Assembly: GCF_023898315.1 (NCBI RefSeq)
Contig: NC_064615.1
Location: forward strand, 734,063,450-734,127,449
Length of the DNA: 64,000 nt
From: Schistocerca nitens
Lineage: Eukaryota > Arthropoda > Insecta > Orthoptera > Acrididae
Direction: 5' to 3'
In this document: positions 12,301 to 23,162 of the stretch, in pieces
Layout of the letters: every line of letters begins with the position of its first letter
Position numbering within the stretch: position 1 is the stretch's first letter
Program-made: the position numbers and the translations under genes
Notes under the pieces: generated by a model
What the model was told of the DNA's origin: nothing
Seen by the model: only the letters and a program-made list of their open reading frames with translations
The model's database searches: none

Positions 12301-12385
12301 GTGAATGGAACAGGAAGAAACCCTAATAACCAGTACAACACATCATGGTGGTATGGAGAGTATAGATACAGATGTAGATAGGTTA
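9340..12385 (+). mobile_element. CR1/Jockey-like LINE, decayed, near full length
   Basis: Plus-strand non-LTR retrotransposon. An AP-endonuclease domain begins near 9630 (VNCQSIRHQPTEFEAL, GTESWL) and continues at 9739-10014 (GGGVFVAV, IGYFYRPPGS) and 10173-10523 (ITDHDA, the SDH-type catalytic block). Reverse transcriptase follows from 10866 (LKLNKDPGLDGVP, CWKKAQVTPVYKKG), then VFFDFRKAFDSVPH at about 11325 and RLFADDAII (catalytic) at about 11580. The C-terminal region at 11976-12326 is a long open frame of this family's tail. It ends in GATGTAGATAG-type repeats near 12380. Multiple stops and frameshifts make it inactive. Clade call is approximate. Confidence 0.82.
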
Positions 12386-12418
12386 TTTACGAAAAATATG
12401 TAAGGACGTACGCACAGA

Positions 12419-12430
12419 CACACACTCACA

Positions 12431-12492
<62 letters not shown>
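12419..12492. repeat. (CA)n microsatellite
   Basis: About 35 CA units, slightly impure at the left edge, directly after the LINE 3' end. The Cys-Val open frames on the opposite strand are artefacts of the repeat. Confidence 0.97.
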
Positions 12493-12494
<2 letters not shown>

Positions 12495-12892
12495 CATACA
12501 CATATTTACATATACAACCACATATATGCATTTATATGCACAAAGACATGAACATTTGGTGCTCTCCCAGTGGTGGCGCAGTATTTAACCAGTCATTAAA
12601 ACGAAATACCCCATCACAGTGCAGAATCGTACCAGTCATTAAAATGAAGAGCCTATCAGTAAGCACCTGCCATATTCAAAATTATATGTATGATCTGAAC
12701 TGCATAAGCTGGCGTCATGTTCCAAAGTAACTAAACGATTTGAAATTTTCCTCATGTTCAAGTATTGCAACGATCTGAATTTAGCGCCATGTTCAAAGGT
12801 AGCTGAATTATCTGAATTATTTGTCAAAAATATGTGAGGTTATCGACAATACAGTACTTCCATATCAAGAATTTGTGAGCAAACACACACAC
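12493..12892. other. Unassigned spacer
   Basis: Short partial internal repeats (an ACCAGTCATTAAAA motif twice near 12590 and 12630, and a CTGAATT-rich stretch) but nothing assignable. Confidence 0.35.
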
Positions 12893-13093
12893 AAAAAATG
12901 GTTCAAATGGCTCTGAGCACTATGGGACTCAACTTCTGTGGTCATCAGTCCCCTAGAACTTAGAACTACTTAAACCTAACTAACCTAAGGACACCACACA
13001 CATCCATGCCCGAGGCAGGATTCGAACCTGCGACCGTAGCAGTCGCACGGTTCCGGACTGCGCGCCTAGAACCGCGAGACCACCGCGGCCGGC
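12893..13093 (-). repeat. tRNA-headed SINE, main family
   Basis: Reference description for the family. The head (minus strand, 13093 down to about 13005) resembles a class II (Leu/Ser-type) tRNA with a GGTCTCGCGG A-box region, a long variable-arm hairpin and the B box GGTTCGAATCC. The body carries GTCCTTAGGTTAGTTAGG and GTTCTAGGGGACTGATGACC. The tail is GCTCAGAGCCATTTGAACC. CA repeats border both sides, so the target was CA-rich. Confidence 0.9.
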
Positions 13094-13809
13094 GCACACA
13101 CACACAATCGTGAAATGTATTATGCACACACCTCCAGACCTCAGTACCTCAGGTGGCTTGATGAATGAGAAAGACAGCCTTTTCTTGCTCACCATTAGAT
13201 TTTGAAGAGGCACTATGTGAGAGAACACACAGGCGCTGCCGCCTGCAAATGAGCGAAGAAGCCAGCAGTCTACTGTTGAAACTGCATTATATCACTTTCA
13301 TTAACATGTAGTAGCTATATTTCCTAAAGCGTAATTTAATTTTCTGTATGCATGCGAGTCCTTAAACAGAGACTCTCTGAAAGATATTATGTGATGTAAT
13401 ATACGCAATGCAAGAAGAAAATGGAATATTCTGTTTCTTATGGACGTTCAGACAGACATGACAATTACAGATCAAAAGAAGAATACAGCATTTGTATGTC
13501 AATATATTACTGAACACCGGTTGCTTACAATCACAATTTCATGAAACATATAGAACATATAAATTACAACTTCAGTTTCACAATACGCTCCACATTTTAT
13601 CGAAATGATGCTATACTATGCAATATGGCAAAGTATGAAACGGCAATTAGTCGGTGTCATGTGGTCAACAGGGTCAGATTGTGGAGTCAATGTTTCGCTT
13701 TGTCTTTGCCCTATTCGAGAAAGTCCTCTGTCTATAACGATATTTTCGTCGCTAGAGCGTTAAGCCTAAATATTCATTCCTTTACTCTTTTTCCGCTATT
13801 TTTGTGATA
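13094..13809. other. Unassigned spacer
   Basis: AT-rich sequence. The plus frame at 13541-13807 (88 codons) has no recognisable motif. Confidence 0.35.
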
Positions 13810-14165
13810 ATGCTACCGAAGGAAATCTGTCGGAAAGTCTCTGTATAATTTTACTGTTATGGTCGCGTTTTTATAATCTATGACATAAGTATTAATGGAC
13901 AGTGATACGGGATGTGACCATGTTCTGCTTTTAGACAGCACTAACTCTGCGGGGGAGACTTTCTGTGGGTGTCTGAATGTCTGTGAAGAAGTGGCAGGTG
14001 TTCTTCCCCAAGAGCCGAAACCAGAGGAGCCAGTGATGTTGGGAGCTGGAAAGCGAAGTCGACGTACTGACTCATCCCAAAGGTGTTCCACGAGCTTCAG
14101 GTTGGAACTCTGGGTAGGCCTGTCAGCAGTATTGCTATGGGGAACTTGGTACACTTTCTTTACGT
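13810..14165 (-). pseudogene. Tc1-like transposase relic, C-terminal part
   Basis: Minus strand encodes QSSNLKLVEHLWDE, the decayed counterpart of the Tc1 block SPDLNPIEHLWD; the catalytic Glu aligns with VEHLWDE. In a shifted frame ESLPRRVSAV follows, the conserved C-terminal end of Tc1 transposases, near 13960. A frameshift separates them. N-terminal and first catalytic regions are absent. Confidence 0.6.
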
Positions 14166-14565
14166 TCTAATGTTACTTTCGCAGTTCATTACCGTACCCA
14201 CGATGTCACAAACCACGCCCCATTCTATGACGTCATCATTTATGCACGGAAGAGAGATGCTAAGTCATCAGCAACCTGATACATAGTTTCATTAGCAAAG
14301 ACCCTTGGTATCAATAAGTTCCACCTATCTCCCTGTCGCATATACACATTTATATCCCCAATCGCTACACAGTAATTTATCGGCCACTAAAACAAAACAG
14401 CCACTCAGCCCCAAGGATCTCCATGTTCAAAAGTATACGAACTACTTTTGACGCCATTTTCAAAAATATTATAACGACCAGCATCATTCATCATAATGCA
14501 AAGACGTTGGCCATAATGGTTTAAAGTGCTGTAATTCCATATCCGAAATGTTTGTATTATTAATC
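14166..14565. other. Unassigned spacer
   Basis: No repeat or coding signature recognised. Confidence 0.35.
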
Positions 14566-14578
14566 AATAATTGGTATG

Positions 14579-14805
14579 AAACTTCCTGGCAGATTAAAAC
14601 TGTGTGCCGGACCGAGACTCGAACTCAGGACCTTTGCCTTTCGCGGGCAAGTGCTCTATCAACCGTGCTACCCAAGCACGACTCACGCACTTGCCCGCGA
14701 AAGGCAAAGGTCCCGAGTTCTAGTCTCGGTCCGGCACACAGTTTTAATCTGCCAGGAAGTTTCATATCAGCGCACACTCCGCTGCAGAGTGAAAATCTCA
14801 TTCTG
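14579..14805. repeat. Palindromic tRNA-like SINE, copy 3
   Basis: Compact 227-bp copy in which the two inverted tRNA-like arms nearly abut. The left arm is the minus-strand head (14600-14680) and the right arm the plus-strand head (14690-14745). Each holds TTTGCCTTTCGCGGGCAAG or its complement. It is bounded by the perfect 13-bp duplication AATAATTGGTATG (14566-14578 and 14806-14818). The intact duplication makes this the youngest-looking copy. Confidence 0.85.
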
Positions 14806-14818
14806 AATAATTGGTATG

Positions 14819-15074
14819 TCCAGAGAAGGATTATAGAAGACAAATGTGTAATGCAACATGTAAACTTATTTTTTACATTAAGTGCGCGTTTTAGACGTCG
14901 AGTGTGAGTTTTATCGCACTCTTTCAGTAACTGCCACAATACTGTAGCTAACTAGTGTTTATAGAGGAATAACTGTGACATTTTTGGATGTGCTACTAAC
15001 ACTGACTGGTAACATTGACATAACAGGTGTAACGCCTTTCTACTTCTACGCCATATTCCCTAAGCTACCAGACG
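14819..15074. other. Unassigned spacer
   Basis: Could include the 5' LTR of the retrotransposon that follows, but no LTR pair was found by eye. Confidence 0.3.
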
Positions 15075-15260
15075 GTGTGTGGAGGAGGGTACCTCTTGTA
15101 CCAGTACCTGACCCCCCTTTCCTGTTCCACTCGCGAATGGCACGTGGGAAGAATGAATGTCAGTAAACCTCTGTATTAGCTCTAATTTCTCGAATATTCT
15201 TGTCGTGGGCATTTCGCGAGATGTATGTTGGGGTATAAATGAGGATATATGTTGGAGGAT
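15075..15260 (-). mobile_element. LINE 3'-end fragment
   Basis: About 185 bp that I recognise as the 3' terminal segment of a CR1/Jockey-like LINE in reverse orientation, including TCCTGTTCCACTCGCGAATG and TTTCGCGAGATGTATGTTGG. It is probably the same broad family as the LINE at 32205-37210. Confidence 0.55.
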
Positions 15261-15383
15261 CCCCCTCACATGGGGTGGCTTGTGTGCTTCAGCGATATAG
15301 TACTTTAGGTGCAACCACATCGAAATGATATCTGTTGAGAGGTGTACAGGAATTATATATATATAAAAAAAACACAGATAGGA

Positions 15384-15536
15384 AATGTAACAGTCCAAAT
15401 GAATACACAGATAGAAAATGTCACAGCACAGATAAATAATGTAACAGGCCAAATCAATGCACAGGCAGAAAATGTCACAACGTAGATAGAAAATGTCACA
15501 GCACAGACAGGGAATGTAACAGACCAAATGAACAAG
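15384..15536 (+). repeat. 21/33-bp coding repeats in gag N-terminus
   Basis: Six to seven units of 21 or 33 bp, each reading N-V-T-x-Q-I/M with spacer N-x-Q-x-E. The spacing suggests a helical or coiled-coil rod. One unit has a TAG stop near 15486. Confidence 0.75.
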
Positions 15537-15970
15537 CTAGACAGTGATGCAAAAACCCTTACTGAAATGCACAATAACCTGACGACACAACTAACACAAC
15601 AAAAAAAAGAGGTAGTGGATTAGGTAATAGAAGTGGTGCTTGAAGATCTAAACTGTATGAATCGGGATATTGATAATCTGAAAACCACAGTTTTGGATGT
15701 GCCAAATCACATAAGTTAACTGAAAATTTCAGTGCCATGAGTGTACAGCAAACCGAGCTCAATACACAAAATGCAGGAAGCTGAGGACTTGACAAAACAT
15801 CAATTCGAGGACTTTTTTAAAGGAAAAGACACACATAAACCGTACTCTAGAAACAGAGCTACAAAAAGCAATAAGTAACTCAATGGGCAAGTATACACTA
15901 CATAAAACACATCTGCAAACTGCAAACTGACATGGGCTAGACACAGAAAACTTTGACACAGGACTTACGA

Positions 15971-16168
15971 GGTGCCGGCCGCAGTGGCCGAGCGGTTCTA
16001 GGCGCTACAGTCTTGAACTGCGCGACCGCTACGGTCGCCGTTTCGAATCCTGCCTCGGGCATGGATGTATGTGATGTCCTTAGGTTAGTTAGGTTTAAGT
16101 AGTTCTAAGTTCTAGGGGACTGATGACCTTAGATGTTAAGTCCCATAGTGCTCAGAGCCATTTTTTGA
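15971..16168 (+). repeat. tRNA-headed SINE inserted in gag
   Basis: Main-family SINE with the 8-bp duplication ACTTACGA at 15963-15970 and 16169-16176. It post-dates the retrotransposon. The end lacks the usual TGAACC and reads CCATTTTTTGA. Confidence 0.9.
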
Positions 16169-17302
16169 ACTTACGAACTTGGCAGAGTCAAATAGTCAAG
16201 CAACTAAACAGGAAGCGTGGTACAATTAACGAACGAAACCAACATGCAGCAGAGGAACTTGACAACGTACCCACAGGTAAGAGCGATAGTGCGGTCAGGG
16301 AATATCCTACCTCGAATGTACATGTGTATTCACCAAACTATGAGGTGTACGGTAACCAACGACACCATGACGAAAGAAGGAAACAGCACATAGCTGAACC
16401 CATTTTGTCATAAATACAATATGTTACGGGTTATATCCCAGGCGATGGGGGTTATGGGCGATGGAAATGTCAGAAACTTGTCAGACATTAGAACAGTTTG
16501 AAAACGCGCTTCTTTCACAGTATTGGTCACATGGCGTGCAAGAGAGATTAAGAAAAGCCTTATTCAACCCTGAACAATATAATCCACAATTTAGATCACT
16601 CCGAAAGTACTTTGAGAAATATTTAAATAAAACAAGATACTGGGATGAACCAGTGACACACACAGACATCCTACGCATTCTGAAAGCTAAACTACCGCCA
16701 AATATTCGGGAAAAGCTAGTACAAGTACCCGAAAGCAATTTGGAGTATTTTCTATCTGTGTTGGACTCTATTGACTTAATTGATGAAGACTGGTATGAAC
16801 CAGCCTCCGCAGCGCCAGCCGCAGCATGGCGTCAACAATGTAGCATGCTCGGCTGAGTCACGACCGGCTTTTGTCGATTCCGCTGCAGCAGCGCATATGC
16901 TAGGACCGAATTCGGAAGGCAATTTCAATAACAACTATAACCAAAATTTTAATCCACGATTTAAAAGAAAAAGAAAAAATGGGGAAGAAACCACTCTGCC
17001 TATTCCGGTAACCGGAAGCGAAACTGGAATAGGGACGATAACGGAAATCAGTGGGGTAATGCTCACAGTAATTTTCAGCCTCAATTTAGCAACAAGACGG
17101 CTAACCCACGAAATGTGCAGTGGCAGTACCCGACTAGCAATCTACACCATCAGTCCCAAGCTCAAAGTAACATTACGCCTGTAAATTCAGGGCAAAATCC
17201 TGATCGCAATGTGCAATGGAGAAACAAAACGTCGCGGGTGAATATTATAGAAGTGACGAACGAAACACCTACAAACAATAATAATGGGGCGTTAAACTAA
17301 AC

Positions 17303-17905
17303 GTGGCCTCATGCTCCCCAATGTTGGCCATGAATAGCCGTGGGGTCGATCCATGCTACCATGGTAATAACTTGCTAGGATATCAAGATGAAACGGACAT
17401 GCGTGATATGTTAACCAATGAGGGAGAACCACAGTTATATGAAGAGGTTGGTATAGTGCAAGCTAGCATACAGGCTATAGTAGGAAAAATACCCACTCAT
17501 ACCTTTGTGGATACTAGCGCAAAAATTAGTGGTATGTCGAAGGCATTGTTTACAGAGATTGACAGCCAAAAAGCTTTACTGACCTATCCAGTGCAGAACT
17601 GCAGGATATTAGGAGCCATAGTTCGAAAATCTAAATTAATTAAGGTACAAACCATGGTCGAAATACAAATTGAAGGTATTGTTTTTCAGGCAATTTTTCT
17701 AGTAGTGGAAGGACTGACGGAACGGTGTATTTTTGGCATGGATTTGTTGAAGGAAAAATGTGCCAAAATTGACCTAAAAACTGGGAAGTGTTATCTGTTT
17801 ATAAATGGGAAGAACTGTACTGTAGATCTGATAAAAGTCAAAAGTAGCAACGCCAAGCCTTGTCAAGCTATACACATTCAAATTTTAAAAGTCAACACCT
17901 TTTGA
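17303..17905 (+). pseudogene. Retrotransposon aspartic protease region
   Basis: 200-codon open stretch with a retropepsin-like fold signature: FVDTSAKISGMS at residues about 68-79 stands where D-T/S-G-A is expected, then hydrophobic beta-strand segments and VVEGLTERCIFGMDLL (the I-L-G-x-D-like block). The catalytic triplet reads DTS instead of DTG, so the glycine is lost. The stretch is otherwise open, so the mutation may be recent or the protein has drifted. Confidence 0.7.
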
Positions 17906-17954
17906 CGCCATGACTCGAACGAAATGTGGTGTCAGCAAGTAGAGCAGCACGATC

Positions 17955-18818
17955 TTGAGGATAAAATATCAGAATGCACAGGAATCTCAGCAACAAAAGG
18001 ACGACCTCAGAAGTGTATTGTTACGTTATGTACGCGTGTTCGACAAGAAACCTGGAGTTATTAGAACTTATCAATATCGCATGGATGTCCGGCCCCACGA
18101 CACGTTCTGCAGAAACACTTATTCCATACCGTGGTCACAAAGAGAGGCAGTGGCCCATCCATATCGCCATATTGGAGTCAATTGCTTGCAGTAAAGAAAG
18201 CGGATAAATCGGCGAGACTTTTTCTGCATGCCAGGGAAATCAATAAGATTATTGTTCCAGCAACCACCCGACCTGAAAACCTAGAGGAAGAATTGGCAGT
18301 GGTTCGACGGAGTACAATATTTAAGTAGTGTCAACCTCCGTAGTTCGTACTGGTAAATTCCTCTATCACCTGAAAGTAGGAAACGCACAGCATTCATATT
18401 TGCAGGCAGGACCTACCAGTATTGCGTTTTGCCTTTCGGGTTAAACGGGAGCGATTGTGTTTTCATCACTGCACTCGACACCGCGTTAGGGCCTGACCTC
18501 TTAGACAAACTCACAGTATATATAGACGACATCTTAAGAGCAACACCTACTTGGGATGAACATGTAGAACTTTTAGACAGGATGTTACAGAAGGTTTCAG
18601 GAGCTGGTGTTACAGCGAACCTTAAGAAATCTAAATTTGTACGAAAAGACATCAAATTTCTCGGTCACATAATTTCGCCCGCTGAGATAACGCCTGACCC
18701 TGAGAAACTATTAGCGATAAAAAAAAATTCCAGCCCTTTGCACAAAGCGACAGCTAAAGGCATTCGTAGGCTTGTGTTCATTTTTCCGCCGGTTCGTTCC
18801 GAACCAATTACTCAATAG
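17955..18818 (+). pseudogene. Retrotransposon reverse transcriptase region
   Basis: Decayed gypsy RT spread over three frames. The N-terminal part has HPYRHIGVNCLQ and LLAVKKADKSARLFLHAREINKI-like palm sequences, with frameshifts near 18180 and 18330. The 18429-18818 stretch holds FGLNGSDCVF, VYIDDILRAT (catalytic YxDD) and NLKKSKFVRKDIKFLGHIIS, all standard gypsy blocks. Confidence 0.85.
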
Positions 18819-19518
18819 CCCTGCATTAATAGACCTATTAAAGAAGGACAAACAATGGAACTGGACGCAACAGTGCCAAGCTCATTTTGATAGTATAAAA
18901 CATGCTTTGGTAAACCCCAATATTTTAGGACATCCTGACATGAGCTAAGATTTTTGTATAGCGGTAGATGCCTCATTTTCGGGATTAGGAGCCTGTCTGT
19001 TTCAGCTGGACGAAGGTGGGGGCACAGACAATGATAAAGTTATTGATTTTGCTAGCTGCACACTATCAGAATGTGAACGCAGATATTCCACCACAGAGGT
19101 AGAAGCCCTTTCTACTGTGTCGGCATTCAAGGAATTTAATTATTATCTATTTGGCAAACATATACGAGTCTACAGTGGCCACCAGGCATTAAGCTTTTTG
19201 CTCACATGTAAGTTATTACATAACCGACTTGCGAGGTGGACTTTGTTTCTGCAGTCTTATGATTTTAAAATTATATATGTGAAGGGCAAAGACAACGTAA
19301 TCGCCGATGTACTGTCACGGTTACCCCAAGGATTACCCGAGTTTGAAGAGTTGATACAACAAAACACAGAATTTAAGATTACGCTCATAAAAGACACTAA
19401 ATTTAGAAAATATTTTTTGAATATGTGTAACAACATGGCGAAATTGCAGGAAGAAGATGAGCGGTACGACAGCATTACAAGTTGTATAAAGATGTGTTAT
19501 TCTATAGGAGAAACATAA
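18819..19518 (+). pseudogene. Retrotransposon RNase H region
   Basis: Contains FCIAVDASFSGLGACLFQ (first catalytic Asp), YSTTEVEALSTVSAFKEF (catalytic Glu) and YVKGKDNVIADVLSRLP (the terminal D-x-x-A-D block). One TAG stop near 18947 lies before the first Asp. 19117-19518 is open for 133 codons. Confidence 0.85.
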
Positions 19519-20779
19519 GCAGCCATGTGTGATGCGTTTGTGTACCCGAAGTGTGTGAGAAAAGTTTAATTTGGCATACTCATTTCACTTGGGGACACCA
19601 CGTTGCCCGCAAGTGCTGTAAAAACTCAAATGTGTACTGCCATTTTCCCAAAATGCTTCGACACACACAACAAATTTTGAAAACTTGTGCTGTTTGTCAA
19701 AAGGCTAAGCCAGTCAATCTGAACTGCGAGCCAGAGCTACATCATATTTTACCAATAAACCCTCTAGAGCTGGTATGCATAGATGCTATGGGTCCTTTAC
19801 CCTCTGCAAAAGGAGGGGTGAAATATATAATTGGTGTATATGATGTATTTTCGAAATATGTGAAACTGTATGCCACAAAAACAACCGCAGCTAAGCCTAT
19901 TATTAGACTATGCAAAATGGCTACTTTCCGTCTGTTGGAAAACCGCAGGCGATCTTATCAGATAATGCAACCAATTTTACATGCCATGCTTGGAAATAGT
20001 TTCTAAAAGAGTAGCAGGTGAAACAAATTTTGATATCCAAATATAGTCTGCAATCCAACCCGACAGCAAGAGTTTTTCTTGAACTGAACAGGTTTATGAG
20101 GTCGTATGTAGCCAACAAACAGTCTAAGGGGATTGAATGCTTAAACGTTTTTGAACAGGTAGTAAATAATCTCCCGATTTACGAAACAACAGTTACACCG
20201 TCGGGAAAAATGATCGTATGGCATTGTTGGCCGGGAGGTCCCATGCGGGGAAGTTTGGCCGCCGTATTGCAAGTCCTTTTGAGTTGACGCTATTGCAGCG
20301 ACTTGCGAGTGAATGATGACAAGTAACACACAACACCCTGTCATCACGAGGCAGAGAAAACCCATGACCCCGCCGGAAACGAGAACGCTACCGCAAGACC
20401 ACGAGCTGCGGACTATACCGCCGGAATTAATATGCAATAGGAACGAAAACAATGAATTGGTTAACCCCATCCCATCTGTTCCAAAACAACCTGGAGATTT
20501 AAATGAAAAGGTAAGACAGGTCTCTATTACAGAACAAGCTCAACGCCGTAAGAAACATTTTGACAATTGCCAGATTTGTGGTTAGAGAAAAAGTATTACT
20601 TAAGACCCATGTGAATTCTTCTCCGTCAGCCAAGAGAACGTTAAGTGGCAAATAAGATATACTGGTCCGTATATTACTGTACATATTCCGCATGACGGAT
20701 GTTATTTATTTACGTATCCTCACAATGGTAAAATCAAAGGAATCTATGCACACAGAGACTCGAGGAAATTCCACCATGT
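19519..20779 (+). pseudogene. Retrotransposon integrase region
   Basis: An HHCC-like zinc region (HTHFTWGHH...TCAVCQKAKP) precedes the core: first Asp in VCIDAMGPLP, second Asp in LSDNATNF (shifted frame near 19960). The third position reads NPTARV where NP-x-E-RV is expected, so the catalytic Glu appears replaced by Ala. A C-terminal GPYITVHIPHDGCYLF block (near 20660) ends the polyprotein at about 20779. Stops and frameshifts near 19910, 20000 and 20280. Confidence 0.78.
20319..20413 (-). repeat. tRNA-Gly-headed SINE, head-only relic
   Basis: About 95 bp matching the head of the SINE at 24743-24947 (CATCACGAGGCAGAG, GACCACGAGCTGCGG), with the B-box segment deleted and the tail missing. It lies within integrase-derived sequence and creates part of the open frame seen there. 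Confidence 0.65.
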
Positions 20780-21419
20780 TTGAGTATCACATTTTATATC
20801 TATCAATGCACACGAGTGAAATGAGTAAACTATGTTAAAAAAGTAGAAATATGATTAGGTTAAAGTAGGTATATCTTCCTATGTAGCTACGTGAATCAGA
20901 GCATTTCACTACTTCTGTTTACATTTGTCAGTGATTGTGGACTCAATACACAAGGAAGCTAGGACATACACGTCAATTTACGACTAGCAATGTTAACATA
21001 GGATGTACTTGGAACGTTGACTGAATATTTTCTGATCACAGTGGTATTTTAGTTTTAAGTTTACGTACAAAGGATTCTGGAGCGAACAATTAGCACAGAC
21101 CTCGGAACAAAGTACATGTAAGTTTTTTTCCCACTTGTGTTTCAAGATCATAAGGTACAGGGTAAGTTACAGAAAATATTGGACTCCCCAAGGTACATAA
21201 ATATACGGTCACGCAAGTACATGCCATGTTGCAGTGAGAATATTTTTGTTTTGACGTGTCCACACCACTATGCTTTATTTATGAATATATAGAGCAAAAC
21301 GATATTAAATTTTTTTATGCTCCGATGATGATATGATTTCTGCCTGCTAATGAAAGTTTAGCGTGTTATACACCATACGCAATACAACCTGATCTAAATA
21401 AAGTGCATCCAATGATAGA
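20780..21419. other. Unassigned region after pol
   Basis: May contain the 3' LTR of the gypsy-type element, but no matching 5' copy was found and no polypurine tract is convincing. Confidence 0.3.
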
Positions 21420-21610
21420 AAATGGCTCTGAGCACTATGGAACTTAACATCTGAGGTCATCAGTCCCCTAGAACTTAGAACTACTTAAACCTAACTAACC
21501 TAAGGACACCACACACATCCATGCCCGAGGCAGGATTGGAACCTGCGACCGTAGCGGTCGCGTGGTTCCAGACTGTAGCGCCTAGAACCGCTCGGCCACC
21601 CCGGGCGGCC
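21420..21610 (-). repeat. tRNA-headed SINE, main family
   Basis: Full head to tail, with the tail at the left starting AATGGCTCTGAGC. The B box is mutated (GGTTCCAATCC), which would weaken Pol III transcription. Confidence 0.9.
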
Positions 21611-21632
21611 CAAAGATAAGAGTTTAGGAAAA

Positions 21633-23162
21633 CAGTATGTATACGTGGACGAGGAAAAAAAATTCCCGGATTTTTCCCGGATTTCCCGGTTAAAAATACA
21701 CTTTCTCCCGGATGAAAATACACTTTTTCCGTGGTAAGTAACAGTATACTTTTCCTCGGAACTGTAAAACTTGTCAATCCTTTCAATGGTTGTGGTTTTA
21801 TACACCGGTGTAGAATTTCCCGGCACTTTAGAAAACGAAACTCAGGGGAAAAACAAGTTTTGGGAAGATGTTTGATGTGCAGCAACATGTACACTGCATA
21901 TTTTCGTATTACGAAAGTATAAATTCTAATTCCACCAAACACCGCATGTTACTTTCTGAAGGAGGAAAATCGCAATTGCGATGTGCTTTTGTAAGCCAGT
22001 CGTAGCTCATGTCAAGCGACCTCGCCAACCGATGACAGCGGATATTCAGAACATAAGACACGTGATGTAGTCAGCCAATAAGAACGTCACTGTTAAGTAG
22101 CGTGAACACACAAATAGGAAAAGGTTAAGGTTTAAATTAATATACTTAGTGTTGCTACAAGAAAAGAAAAGCTTTCACGTATAACATTGGTCTCTAAGAT
22201 TAATAATCTGCAAGAGAAGCTAAGCTTTCACACATAATGTTGATCTTTTTTGCGCGTGTTACACTTTACGATACATCACACAAATGTGCCAGTACAATTT
22301 TTAACGACATAAATCTCTGATCGTCTGGGATCGAAAATATTCTAAATGGTCGTCCTCAAAGATTTGATTTTTGAATGAGAGTCAAACGCTTTGTGAGTTA
22401 AGAAATTCATCGGACAGTCACGCACAGAGTTCATAATGTATAAAAGGAAATTTACTTTACTTGAAAATAACGCTTTTCAAACAACCATTCGGAATATTTT
22501 CCCGCGACCTGTTAGATTCGTTTCAGCAGTTGCACCAGATGACAGGCGTCGCCGCGTTTGCGCAGCTACGATGACGCAGGAAGCCCGTACGTTCGTACGT
22601 GTAAAACATTAAAAGATCTTACATTATGTCAGAAAAGAAACAAGACATACTCCAAGATCATGGGAATTTTGTGAACCATACTAAAATGCATAATTCGGCA
22701 TGAAGTGCACATTCATACGCGATCATCTGCACATGCGCATAAGCTCGCTCCCAACCGCTCCAACGAATTTAGTGTAAACAGTTGTGACGTCAAGCTCATC
22801 GGAGGCTATTTGTTGTTATGAAACATTACATAGTCTTCTGAAAGCGTTTGATACATTTTGCTCTTGGCAGACGCTTGTATGAACGCTGTGTTTTGTTCTT
22901 GTATATGGTGCATTTCCTTTGCAACTAAGTTTTATTTTCGTTTCTTTTTTCTCTCGTTCGTTTTTTATTGCTGCAGTATTATTCTGCGGTATCGAGACAC
23001 AATAATATTCTTTGTTAGAGTATTCGTTTTTACCAGTCAAAGTTACAAAAATTTAACCAAAACTTAAAAATGAAAAATTGCCGGAATTCAAAAAAATTCC
23101 CGGGCTTTTCCCTCTTTTCTCCCGGATGAAAAAATTCCCGGGTTTTTCCCGGATCTCCTTGG
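21633..23162. mobile_element. CCCGG-ended non-coding element, copy A
   Basis: About 1.53 kb, bounded by CCCGG-rich ends: near the left several TTCCCGGATT units (21660-21715), near the right further TTCCCGGGTTTTTCCCGG units (23096-23155). The interior parallels copy B at 23665-26188 over most of its length (for example the CTTTAGAAAAC segment at 21829, TACGTGTAAAAC at 22595 and AGACGCTTGTATGAACG at 22869). No transposase-like ORF. The right terminus has lost the terminal ~12 bp seen in copy B. Confidence 0.7.

Larger units (their letters stand above)
15384..17300 (+). pseudogene. Retrotransposon gag region
   Basis: The N-terminal part (15384-15960) encodes a helical repeat region with NVTxQI units and several stops. 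A SINE interrupts it at 15971. After the SINE, 16461-16856 is an open 131-codon stretch resembling a gypsy-type capsid (LRKALFNPEQYNPQFRSLRK, then LRILKAKLPPNIREKL). A basic, Asn/Gln-rich nucleocapsid-like tail follows to 17300 (NFNPRFKRKRK, then WNRDDNGNQWG in another frame). I see no CCHC zinc knuckle, which many gypsy gags have. Frameshifts near 16850 and 16985 break the product. Confidence 0.7.
15384..20779 (+). mobile_element. Ty3/gypsy-type LTR retrotransposon, decayed
   Basis: Gag, protease, reverse transcriptase, RNase H and integrase follow in the gypsy order. The internal region is about 5.4 kb including a SINE insertion. Frames are repeatedly broken by stops and indels, and catalytic positions are lost in protease and integrase, so it cannot move by itself. 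No LTRs were identified by eye: the 5' end is lost or diverged, and 3' flanking sequence after 20780 shows no repeat of upstream sequence. Confidence 0.88.

Noticed and set aside
12343-12531. Minus-strand ORF of repeated Cys-Val
   Set aside because: Direct translation of the (CA)n microsatellite; the same occurs at 56499-56750.
15060-15574. Cys-rich minus-strand ORFs opposite gag
   Set aside because: Shadow of the NVTxQI repeat on the sense strand; no independent motif.
16000-16065. Possible functional tRNA genes (Leu/Ser-like, and Gly-like at 24860-24947)
   Set aside because: Each is the head of a SINE with the shared body, tail and target duplication; no acceptor stem of a mature tRNA is kept. 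A covariance-model scan might still flag them.
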